A stretch of DNA of 64,000 bases from Pedobacter cryoconitis (lineage in GTDB: Bacteria > Bacteroidota > Bacteroidia > Sphingobacteriales > Sphingobacteriaceae). The position numbers were made by a program, and so were the translations under genes. Positions 46,751 to 54,015 of the stretch are shown piece by piece (positions within the stretch are counted from its first letter, which is position 1; each line of letters begins with the position of its first letter). The notes beneath the pieces were generated by a model, which searched no databases, had not been told where the DNA came from, and saw only the letters and a list, made by a program, of their open reading frames with translations. The stretch lies in assembly GCF_014200605.1 (NCBI RefSeq), contig NZ_JACHCE010000001.1:682001-746000 (forward strand). The letters run 5' to 3'.

Positions 46751-47890
46751 ATGGAACAGCATAACTTATCTGCAGAAAATGCAGGAAAACTCAAGGACTT
46801 AATGGAAAGATTAACAGCGGATTCAACATTAATGCTTGGATACCCGGTATCGAAAGATTTTGATTACTCCGAACTCTCAGAATTTCTGAATTTTCCAATT
46901 AATAATCTTGGTGATCCATTTGTTGCTTCCACTTATAATGTAGGTACGCGTGAAATGGAAAGAGAAGTACTTGAGTTTTTTGCAGAATTGTTCAGGGCCC
47001 CGGTAAATAACTGGTGGGGATATGTGACTAATGGTGGTTCAGAAGGGAATCTTTACGGGTTATATCTGGCCAGAGAAATCCATCCAAAGGGGATGGTTTA
47101 TTTTTCGCAGGCTACGCATTATAGCGTTCAGAAGAACCTGCACCTGTTAAATATGTCTAATATCGTAATCCGCACCCAGGCGAGTGGTGAAATTGATTAT
47201 GATGATCTTAGAGATACCATTAAAATGAACAGGCATATGCCTGTAATTATTTTCGCCAATATCGGAACTACCATGACCGAAGCCCGTGATGATGTAAGCA
47301 AAATCAAAAAGATCTTACAGGATCTGGCGATTCAGCATTATTATATCCATGCAGATGGTGCATTATCCGGAAGTTACAGTGCATTTATAAATCCTCGTCC
47401 GGCATTTGATTTTGCTGATGGGGCAGATAGTATAGCAATCAGTGGTCATAAATTTATAGGTTCTCCGATCCCTTGCGGTGTGGTAGTGGTTAAAAAGAAC
47501 AATCGTGACCGTATTGCACGTTCGGTCTCCTATACAGGAAGTATGGATACCACGATAACCGGTTCCAGAAATGGACATACGCCATTATTTCTATGGTATA
47601 TGATTAAGAAACTGGGGCTGGAAGGATTTAAAAAGAGGGCATTGCACAGTTTAGAAGTCGCAGCTTATGCAGAAATCAAGTTAAAAGAGATAGGCATTAA
47701 TGCCTGGAGAAATCCTGATGCGATCACTGTTAATTTACCTGAACCAGCTGAACAGGTCAGGGTTAAATGGCAATTAGCCTTAGAAAATGGCTGGTGCCAT
47801 ATTATTTGTATGCCAAATGTGACTAAAGATCAGATTGATCAGTTAGTAGCAGAGATTGTAGAATCTAGTGTAATGTTATCTGTTTCTTAA
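46751..47890 (+). CDS. hdc: PLP-dependent histidine decarboxylase
   Basis: A cytoplasmic pyridoxal-phosphate enzyme that makes histamine from histidine. The 379-residue length equals that of Gram-negative HDC such as Morganella. Motifs include YVTNGGSEGN (phosphate site), His123 in ATHYS (ring stacking), HADGAL with Asp202, and the Schiff-base Lys234 in SGHKFIGSPIPCG, which is the HDC form of the motif rather than the GAD or DDC form. No histidine/histamine antiporter gene is adjacent. The divergent Lrp/AsnC gene is the likely regulator. Its 3' end overlaps the convergent receiver gene by 26 bp. Confidence 0.9.
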   Translation: MEQHNLSAENAGKLKDLMERLTADSTLMLGYPVSKDFDYSELSEFLNFPINNLGDPFVASTYNVGTREMEREVLEFFAELFRAPVNNWWGYVTNGGSEGNLYGLYLAREIHPKGMVYFSQATHYSVQKNLHLLNMSNIVIRTQASGEIDYDDLRDTIKMNRHMPVIIFANIGTTMTEARDDVSKIKKILQDLAIQHYYIHADGALSGSYSAFINPRPAFDFADGADSIAISGHKFIGSPIPCGVVVVKKNNRDRIARSVSYTGSMDTTITGSRNGHTPLFLWYMIKKLGLEGFKKRALHSLEVAAYAEIKLKEIGINAWRNPDAITVNLPEPAEQVRVKWQLALENGWCHIICMPNVTKDQIDQLVAEIVESSVMLSVS

Positions 47891-48227
47891 TTCTGAACAG
47901 GATATCATTCAGGTCAAAAGGTTTGCTGATAAAATCATTGGCGCTGCATTGCTGAAAAACAGTATCTGCAGAAGCATGTGCTGACATTACGATAATAGGT
48001 ATATCTTTTGTTTTCTGGGTAGTTCTGATCTCTTTGCACAGTTCAAGCCCGTTGCCATCAGGAAGCATCACATCTAATAAATACAAATCAGGAATACTTT
48101 CTGACATGGCCGCATGGAAGGAAGAAATATCCGGGAAAAGTCTTACTTTATAACCTTCATCTTCCAAAATGAACTCTATTATCTGTCTGATATCCTGATC
48201 ATCTTCTACAACATGTATTTGCTTCAT
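47865..48227 (-). CDS. Single-domain response regulator (receiver only)
   Basis: A 120-residue CheY-like receiver with all usual residues: the acidic pair in VVEDDQD, the phosphoacceptor Asp in LLDVMLPDGNG, Ser in MSAH, and Lys in SKPFD. No kinase or output domain is near. It is convergent with the histidine decarboxylase gene and its stop lies inside that gene's 3' end. It is more canonical than the receiver at 2354. Confidence 0.88.
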   Translation of the reverse strand: MKQIHVVEDDQDIRQIIEFILEDEGYKVRLFPDISSFHAAMSESIPDLYLLDVMLPDGNGLELCKEIRTTQKTKDIPIIVMSAHASADTVFQQCSANDFISKPFDLNDILFRIKKQITLH

Positions 48228-48397
48228 CGTTATTCAATAGGTTTCTAATAGAAATAAGCCCGTTTTTAGCTGGAAAGCTAATTGCAGGCCGATAGCTTAC
48301 ACTATTAAAATAATTCATGACAAACCCTGTACCAAAGAAATGGTTTTACCAAATAAAGGATATTTTTATCCTCATTTAATTGTTATTTTTATAATCA

Positions 48398-48427
48398 AGG
48401 GGGTTGAACTTCCCGGTAAAACCCCCT
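48398..48427. repeat. GC-rich hairpin in a 426-bp intergenic gap
   Basis: AGGGGGTT (48398-48405) pairs with AACCCCCT (48420-48427), with a second short repeat (ACCGG and CCGGT) at about 48436-48452. The gap 48228-48653 otherwise shows only an AT-rich run and a promoter-like element. The structure may be a terminator or part of a leader RNA. Confidence 0.4.
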
Positions 48428-48597
48428 GAATGAGAAACCGGCATCCACCGGTATGGAATAAATTATCTGTTCAAATATAAAAGTGCACCCGATTCTAAAA
48501 AATGATTGAAATCACATATTTTGTAATTGACTATTGCAGGCTTAATAAATATGATCTGGGCTTTACATAGATTAATCGCATCTATGTGGCTTTTTCT

Positions 48598-48605
48598 TAA
48601 CTTTG
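48598..48605 (+). promoter_or_regulatory. Candidate -7 promoter element of the VirJ-like gene
   Basis: TAACTTTG fits the TAnnTTTG element and lies 48 bp before the ATG at 48654, a normal leader length. A clear -33 element is not obvious. Confidence 0.4.
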
Positions 48606-48653
48606 CATCTAAACGATGAGGGGGAACTCTTGTTTTCATACAAAACCAAAACG

Positions 48654-49349
48654 ATGAAGATAATAACCATTTTAAGCTCCTGTATGCTGATTATGGCATG
48701 CGGCCTGATGAAAGTGAATGCACAGTCTCCCAGTGAATTGTCTGGATTTCCATTACATGCACATTATGTCCGCTCTACTAAACCACTGGTAGTTTTTCTG
48801 ACTGGTGATGGCGGTTGGAATAGTTTTTCTGAATCAACTGTAAAAGAGTTAGTTAAAAATGGATATGCTACTTTAGCCCTCGATACCCGTAAATATTTCT
48901 GGAACCAGAAAAACCCTGATCAGTTTGCAAAAGATATGCAGGTAATTTTGACTTCCTATATGAAAACATGGAATAAGGATTCTTTTTCTATGATTGGGTA
49001 TTCTTTTGGGGCAGATGTTGCCGCTTTTGTCCCGTCCCGCTTAACGGAGCCGCTGGCAGAGAAGCAAAATTCTTTAGTACTGCTTTCTCCGGGCTTTTCG
49101 ACCGGTTATGTAGTTAAACTGAAAAACCTGTTGAATTTCGGCTCTACCGATAAAGAAAAATATAAGGTCAATCCTGAATTAGTAAAATCTGTAATTCCTG
49201 TTTTATGTATCTTCGGTAAAGACGAGGACAGTGAATTTTATAAAGCTATAAAACCGACAGATAAGATACATAAAGTTATCATTCCGGGGTCTCACCGCTT
49301 TGATGATGATATACCGCAGGTAGTAAGAGCAATTATTAAAGGGCTTTAA
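48654..49349 (+). CDS. VirJ/AcvB-like alpha/beta hydrolase, exported
   Basis: A 231-residue periplasmic protein matching the VirJ (AcvB) domain: LTGDGGWN, LDTRKYFW, the nucleophile elbow GYSFGADV (Ser117), and the late GSHRFDDD with the catalytic His. In Agrobacterium, AcvB/VirJ hydrolyse lysyl-phosphatidylglycerol and support secretion. Whether this bacterium makes aminoacyl-lipids is not shown here. The leader may be lipoprotein type (LIMAC). I chose the ATG at 48654; a TTG at 48603 would leave the leader buried. Confidence 0.8.
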   Translation: MKIITILSSCMLIMACGLMKVNAQSPSELSGFPLHAHYVRSTKPLVVFLTGDGGWNSFSESTVKELVKNGYATLALDTRKYFWNQKNPDQFAKDMQVILTSYMKTWNKDSFSMIGYSFGADVAAFVPSRLTEPLAEKQNSLVLLSPGFSTGYVVKLKNLLNFGSTDKEKYKVNPELVKSVIPVLCIFGKDEDSEFYKAIKPTDKIHKVIIPGSHRFDDDIPQVVRAIIKGL

Positions 49350-49356
49350 AAAGAAA

Positions 49357-49383
49357 CGGGGATAAGTCTCCGACTCATCCCCG
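49357..49383 (+). terminator. Terminator-like hairpin after the VirJ-like gene
   Basis: CGGGGAT-a-AGTC pairs with GACT-c-ATCCCCG around a 3-base loop, starting 8 bp past the stop. No T-run follows. The remaining gap to 49540 is AT-rich. Confidence 0.5.
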
Positions 49384-49539
49384 CTATCTAAATTAACGCT
49401 CTCATATATACAGACGCTTATATTTACGCTTTATTGTATCAGCACCTGATTATTTTTTTTATTATGCTATAAAATCTGTTATCATTTTATATAACTGGTA
49501 ACATAGGAAATACTAATTTAGCTTTTCAAATCTTTCATT

Positions 49540-49920
49540 ATGAACTTATATAGCCGGATACTATTTTCATTTACTGTGTTTTTGTTTAGTTATACCGGGG
49601 TTTCTGCACAGCATACAGCTGTGAAAGCCGCCGTTGGCAAGCCGGATTTACTACAAATCAGCAGGAAAAAAATTGATTCACTGGACAAACAGTTGATAGA
49701 GCTGATTGGAGAACGTGAAAGGGTTGTCAAGGAGATTGGTCTGTATAAGGCTCAAAATAATATTCCCCCTTTGCAGGCAGACCGCTTTAAACAAGTGCTG
49801 GAAAAAAGTATTGCAGCTGGTGGAAAAGAAGGCTTGTCTGCCGGCTTTATTACAGAGCTGATGAATGCAATTCATAAAGAAAGTCTGAGAATCGAAGAAG
49901 AAATTAAAACCACTAATTAA
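49540..49920 (+). CDS. Exported chorismate mutase (AroQ class)
   Basis: Converts chorismate to prephenate. The 126 residues begin with a signal peptide (hydrophobic core, cleavage near VSAQ) followed by an all-helical AroQ domain (~36-122). The helix 1 motif RKKIDSLDKQL holds the first active-site Arg and ERERVVKEIGLYK holds the next Arg and the Lys. Position E52 of the E. coli enzyme appears to be Phe here (ADRFKQ), so the active site is not fully canonical. The signal peptide puts the enzyme in the periplasm, like the secreted *AroQ enzymes. A PheC-like protein at 9305 could use its product. It lies 42 bp before the GHKL ATPase gene. Confidence 0.82.
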   Translation: MNLYSRILFSFTVFLFSYTGVSAQHTAVKAAVGKPDLLQISRKKIDSLDKQLIELIGERERVVKEIGLYKAQNNIPPLQADRFKQVLEKSIAAGGKEGLSAGFITELMNAIHKESLRIEEEIKTTN

Positions 49921-49961
49921 TTATTGCTTAGTTTTGAAGGCAATTATATCCTACCAGTTCT

Positions 49962-51230
49962 ATGGCAAATAACGTGAACATCACTTCTAGCGGCATACAA
50001 AAGGTTTTACGGAATTACAATGAAAAGCAAGCGCTTGCAGAGTATATCTGGAATGGTTTTGATGCTAATGCTGATACCGTTGAAATTAATTATACCGCCA
50101 ATGAACTTGGTTTCATGGATAGGCTGGAGATTTATGATAATGGATATGGGATAAACTTCAAGAATCTGAAAGTTAAATTTGATCCTTTTTACGAATCTGA
50201 GAAAGCATTACAACTGGCTGTTAACAGAAACAGATCAGTGATGCATGGTAAAAATGGGGTAGGCAGATTAACCTTTTTCAAATTTGCCAATGATGCAGAA
50301 TGGCAAACTACTTTTTTGCAAAATAATGCGCTTAAAAGCGGAAGGATCAGGATTGGGGTATCTGCATTGAATAACTATGAGGCAGGTTTACTGGACATGC
50401 CGCTGAGCGATAAACCAGGCACAAGGGTATTGTTCTCTAATATTAAGATCTTAGAAGAGAACATGGAGCTGGAAATAATCCCTTTCCTAAAGGCGGAGTT
50501 TTGCTGGTTTCTGGAGTTGAATAAGAAAAGGAATTATAAAATTCTAATCAATGGTATTCCTTTGGACTATAGTGGTAACATCCAGTCTTATGAAGAAGAT
50601 ATTATCCTGAAAGATGAAGTTTCGAAAACTGTATTTAAGCTAAAGTTTGTACAATGGAAAGAATCTTTGCATAAAGAGCTTTCCAAAGTTTATTATATCA
50701 ATGAGAGGGGAGAGGAGAAATTTAAAGAATATACTACGCTAAACAAGAAAGCGGATGAATATTTTCACAGCGTATATATTGAAAGCGAGTTTTTTACTGA
50801 TTTTGACTTTAGCGGAACTGAGTTTGATATACAGGTGAAGTTATATAACCGTTCAAAATCTTCTTCAGAATACAAATTCCTGAGTAAAAGGGTTAATGAA
50901 CTGCTTCGTGCTAAAAGAAAGCTTTTCCTGAAAGAGTATTCCAGCAAACTGCTTCAGCGTTTTGAAAATGAAGGTGTGCTTTCTCTGAATGATAAAGAAC
51001 CGCTCGATCCGGAAAGAAAAAGCATCTTGCTGAGTACTTTAAAAACAGTTTATGAGATACAGCCTAAAATTTTCAGTAATCTGAGTATAGATCAGAAAAG
51101 AACATTTATTGCGCTGATCAATGCATTGCTGATATCCGATCAGCGGGGTAGCCTGCTCCATCTGCTGGAAAATATTGTGGACCTGGAAGAAGAAGAAAGA
51201 GCTGAACTTAAACTGTTACTGTCAATTTAA
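49962..51230 (+). CDS. Compact GHKL (Hsp90/MutL/MORC-like) ATPase of unknown role
   Basis: A 422-residue protein whose first ~200 residues form a GHKL ATP-binding domain. The N-box EYIWNGFDANA (Glu27, Asn31, Asp34), the DNGYGI motif (59-64), the HGKNGVGR lid (95-102) and GTRVLFSNI are in order. It resembles MORC/MutL-like stand-alone ATPases, some of which belong to phage-defence loci. From memory, closest relatives run to about 700 residues with an extra C-terminal, possibly nuclease-like, region. Here the chain ends naturally after the helical region, and nothing in the 54 bp behind it extends the frame. It follows the chorismate mutase gene by 41 bp. The function is open. Confidence 0.75.
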   Translation: MANNVNITSSGIQKVLRNYNEKQALAEYIWNGFDANADTVEINYTANELGFMDRLEIYDNGYGINFKNLKVKFDPFYESEKALQLAVNRNRSVMHGKNGVGRLTFFKFANDAEWQTTFLQNNALKSGRIRIGVSALNNYEAGLLDMPLSDKPGTRVLFSNIKILEENMELEIIPFLKAEFCWFLELNKKRNYKILINGIPLDYSGNIQSYEEDIILKDEVSKTVFKLKFVQWKESLHKELSKVYYINERGEEKFKEYTTLNKKADEYFHSVYIESEFFTDFDFSGTEFDIQVKLYNRSKSSSEYKFLSKRVNELLRAKRKLFLKEYSSKLLQRFENEGVLSLNDKEPLDPERKSILLSTLKTVYEIQPKIFSNLSIDQKRTFIALINALLISDQRGSLLHLLENIVDLEEEERAELKLLLSI

Positions 51231-51284
51231 GAGCTCAAAGCCAGTTAACCTTAATCTTAAATAGTAAATTAATATTCAGGTTTC

Positions 51285-51950
51285 TTATTGCCTGATCAAT
51301 TTTTCGGCTTCTTTTCTGTTTAAGATAGTAAGGGTGAAACTCTCCTTTTTAAGTGGGCGGTCGTGTTGGTCTGTATCTGCTTTGTTAATTGCTTCGGCAA
51401 CCTCCAATCCTTTTACTATTTCTCCAAATACAGTGTAATCCTGATCAAGACGCGGTATACCGCCTATCTTTTTATAGGCCTGGCGCTGTGCTGCTGAAAA
51501 TTTAATCCCTTTTTTTATTTCGATTTCATCCAGTTCAGCATCAGTTTGTATTTTGCCTTCTACCAGGTAAATCTGGTCAAAATAAGAGCTCTTTTCAGGA
51601 TTTTCATCCCTGCCAGCACCTAATGCTCCCTTTTTATGAAAGCGGTCAGGTCTTATTTCTGCTGCCAGACGCTCAGCAGGATTACCTGGTTTAAGTTTTT
51701 CTCTCTCTAATATGGTTTCATCCAGTTCACCGCCCTGACTAACGAAGTTTTTAATGACCCTGTTGAATTCCTGATCTTTAAAAAGACCTTTTCTGACAAG
51801 ACGAATAAAATTATCCCGGTGATTTGGGGTATTATCATAAAGCATAATCAATATATTGCCTTTTTGAGTCGATAAACGCACATAATTACTTTGTGCCTGG
51901 GCAGTGAAAATCAAAAAAGATAAAATAATAGTTAGGGCCGTTAATCTCAT
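51285..51950 (-). CDS. Cyclophilin-type peptidyl-prolyl isomerase, exported
   Basis: A 221-residue periplasmic prolyl isomerase with a signal peptide ending AQAQ. The cyclophilin core shows LMLYDNTPNHRDNFIRLV, FNRVIKNFVSQGG, then an insertion of about 45 residues that is typical of Bacteroidota members, and YTVFGEIVKGLEVAEAI. It lies 20 bp after lspA and is probably cotranscribed. Role: folding of exported proteins. Confidence 0.92.
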   Translation of the reverse strand: MRLTALTIILSFLIFTAQAQSNYVRLSTQKGNILIMLYDNTPNHRDNFIRLVRKGLFKDQEFNRVIKNFVSQGGELDETILEREKLKPGNPAERLAAEIRPDRFHKKGALGAGRDENPEKSSYFDQIYLVEGKIQTDAELDEIEIKKGIKFSAAQRQAYKKIGGIPRLDQDYTVFGEIVKGLEVAEAINKADTDQHDRPLKKESFTLTILNRKEAEKLIRQ

Positions 51951-51970
51951 AGCAGATAAAATTGTTTTTG

Positions 51971-52465
51971 TTACGCTAACTTGAGCGCTCTTTTAACATA
52001 TAAGTGTATAACAAGTATGATCATTCCAATCATAATGGAAACATCAGCCAGGTTGAAGATTCCTGTTTTTAGGATATAGAAATCTATATGTACAAAATCT
52101 GTTACTGAGCCATATAACAATCTATCATATAGATTCCCTAACCCGCCGCCAATTACAAAACAAATACCCAGTACTAACAGGTTATTCAGTTCGCTGTTCC
52201 TTAGCAGGTAATAAATCCCATAACAAAGGGCCAGTAAGGGGATTAATGATAAAAAGATAAACTTAACAGAATCTGCCAGGGAATCTCCGGTGCTTAGAAA
52301 TGCCCCGGAATTTTCAACTTTGGTTAGTATCAAATGATTACCAACAACATTAATAGTTTCATGATAAGCTATGTTATTGCGGGCGACATTTTTAGAGAGC
52401 TGATCACAGCCTGCATTTGCCAGAACCAGCAATACAATAGATATATTTCTTAAAATAAGTTTCAT
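51971..52465 (-). CDS. lspA: Lipoprotein signal peptidase II
   Basis: Cleaves prolipoprotein signal peptides in the inner membrane. The 164 residues have four membrane segments and the aspartyl-protease pair: Asp123 in GSVTDFVHID and Asp141 in FNLADVSI. The GNLYDR motif and VENSGAFL of the family are also present. It is the first gene of a pair with the cyclophilin gene. Such an enzyme is needed for the many lipoproteins of this window. Confidence 0.95.
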   Translation of the reverse strand: MKLILRNISIVLLVLANAGCDQLSKNVARNNIAYHETINVVGNHLILTKVENSGAFLSTGDSLADSVKFIFLSLIPLLALCYGIYYLLRNSELNNLLVLGICFVIGGGLGNLYDRLLYGSVTDFVHIDFYILKTGIFNLADVSIMIGMIILVIHLYVKRALKLA

Positions 52466-52728
52466 TTGAAATGATAATTTCCGCTATAAACTTAACCTGT
52501 TTAGTTTGTAATCTCAAATTAATAATCCTTTTAGCTTCCTGGAGCTCATTTTGTGATATTATAACAATAAATCAGCTTTTTGAGTTTAATTCTTTCTGCT
52601 CTTAATCCTTGTAGCTGAACCCTTAAATGTAAAATGCACACCTCAAATTTAATTGTAAGCGTAAAAACAGAAGGCCGGTCTTATTGTTATAGCACCAAAT
52701 AATCATTGAAAAAATAATTTCATCCCTC

Positions 52729-53211
52729 ATGGAAAAAAAGAAAGAGTCCTTTTTTGAGAAAATGGCTACTAAAATTACCTGCTGGACTGGTACTTCGGCA
52801 GCATTTGGTATTGCATTAGCAGTAGTTGTTGTCTGGGCTATCAGCGGGCCTATTTTTAAGTATTCTGATACCTGGCAGCTGGTCATTAATACAGGAACTA
52901 CTATCATCACTTTTATGATGGTCTTTTTAATCCAGAAATCTCAGAACAAAGATTCTAAAGCTATTCAGCTAAAATTAAATGAATTGATTGCTGCAAGTAT
53001 GCATGCCAGCAACAGGATGGTTGACATTGAAGACCTTACTGAAGAAGAACTGGATGTATTGCGTAAATACTATCAAAAGCTCTCTGATATTTCAGAAAAG
53101 GATGAAGATATCCATAATTCTCATTCTATAGACGCGGCAGCTCACAAGGAAGAAGAAAAAAAGGAACATCAGGAAAAATACCACAATCGAAAAAGATCTT
53201 TGCCAGAATAA
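52729..53211 (+). CDS. Low-affinity iron permease family (DUF/PF04120) membrane protein
   Basis: A 160-residue protein with two membrane helices (~23-42 and ~50-70) and a charged cytoplasmic tail rich in Lys/Glu/His. The start MEKKKESFFEKMATKITCWTG, the AISGP loop, and the segment TGTTIITFMMVFLIQKSQNKD are characteristic of the low-affinity iron permease family, whose transport role in bacteria is uncertain. It is convergent with a DUF892 ferritin-like gene. The 263-bp gap before it (52466-52728) has no gene that I can support. Confidence 0.82.
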   Translation: MEKKKESFFEKMATKITCWTGTSAAFGIALAVVVVWAISGPIFKYSDTWQLVINTGTTIITFMMVFLIQKSQNKDSKAIQLKLNELIAASMHASNRMVDIEDLTEEELDVLRKYYQKLSDISEKDEDIHNSHSIDAAAHKEEEKKEHQEKYHNRKRSLPE

Positions 53212-53278
53212 TACGATATCATCAAAGTATATTTATCTATAAACGGATAATATCCTTCCTGAAAAAGGTGTTTCGTGA

Positions 53279-53310
53279 AAATGCCCTCAAAAAATCTTTT
53301 GAGGGCATTT
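53279..53310. terminator. Bidirectional terminator between convergent genes
   Basis: AAATGCCCTCAAAA (53279-53292) and TTTTGAGGGCATTT (53297-53310) form a perfect 14-bp stem with a 4-base loop. It lies between the iron-permease-like gene and the convergent DUF892 gene and can stop both. Confidence 0.75.
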
Positions 53311-53384
53311 CAGTTTCAATTTGGAAATCCTGCGGTTTCAGGAGATTTTTTTAAGGATTTCCTGTTGCCTTTTCTACTGCGATA

Positions 53385-53957
53385 TTATTCGGCGGCAGCT
53401 TCTGCATTCACATAGCCTGTTGCGATTTCAGTCAGTGCAACATCCGTTGCCTTTTCATTGTCCAGCGTTTGCTGTAATAAATTTGCCGCATCAGTATGCC
53501 CCATGTTTTCGGCGAAAGTTTTTAAGGTGCCATAAGTGGCAATTTCATAATGTTCTACTTTTTGGGCCGCAAGAATTAAACCTGCATCTCTGGTCAGTGT
53601 ACCTTTATCTGTATCAGCAATAATAGAATCTGCTTCTTCCAGTAAACCGGCCATTGCATCACATTTTTTTGCTGCAGGCTTCTCATCCAGCAATGCAAAT
53701 ACCTCTTCTAAGGTGTCAATATGCATTTGGGTTTCCTGAGTGTGTTTTTCAAAAGCAGCTGCAAGATCAGTACTTGTTGCCGCTTTTGACATCTTTGGAA
53801 GTGCTTTAACTAAATGTTTTTCTGCCCAGTAGATATCCTTCAATTCATCTACAAAGAATTTATGGAACTCTGAATCTTCCATTTTGCCAGTCAGACCTGT
53901 TGTTTTTTTTGAATTAGCTTTTGAAGCTGTACCTGTTTTTTTTGCTGTAGTTGCCAT
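53385..53957 (-). CDS. DUF892 (YciE/YciF) ferritin-like protein
   Basis: A 190-residue protein with a Lys/Thr/Ala-rich N-terminal tail (~1-25) and a four-helix ferritin-like domain. The core shows FHKFFVDELKDIYWAEKHLVKALPKM, THMHIDTLEEVF-like helix 2 and QKVEHYEIATYGTL helix 3, with Glu and His residues suited to a di-iron site. The family is stress-induced in many bacteria; the function is unclear. The positively charged tail might bind DNA, as in Dps-like proteins, but this is only a suggestion. Confidence 0.9.
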   Translation of the reverse strand: MATTAKKTGTASKANSKKTTGLTGKMEDSEFHKFFVDELKDIYWAEKHLVKALPKMSKAATSTDLAAAFEKHTQETQMHIDTLEEVFALLDEKPAAKKCDAMAGLLEEADSIIADTDKGTLTRDAGLILAAQKVEHYEIATYGTLKTFAENMGHTDAANLLQQTLDNEKATDVALTEIATGYVNAEAAAE

Positions 53958-54015
53958 AAGTTATCGATTTTGAAAAGCCATAACTCATTGTCGGTGAAAA
54001 AGTTTAATTTATTTT

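Noticed and set aside
52623..52910. A 95-residue minus-strand frame over the start of the iron-permease-like gene
   Set aside because: The plus-strand protein has clear membrane helices and family motifs; the minus frame has none.
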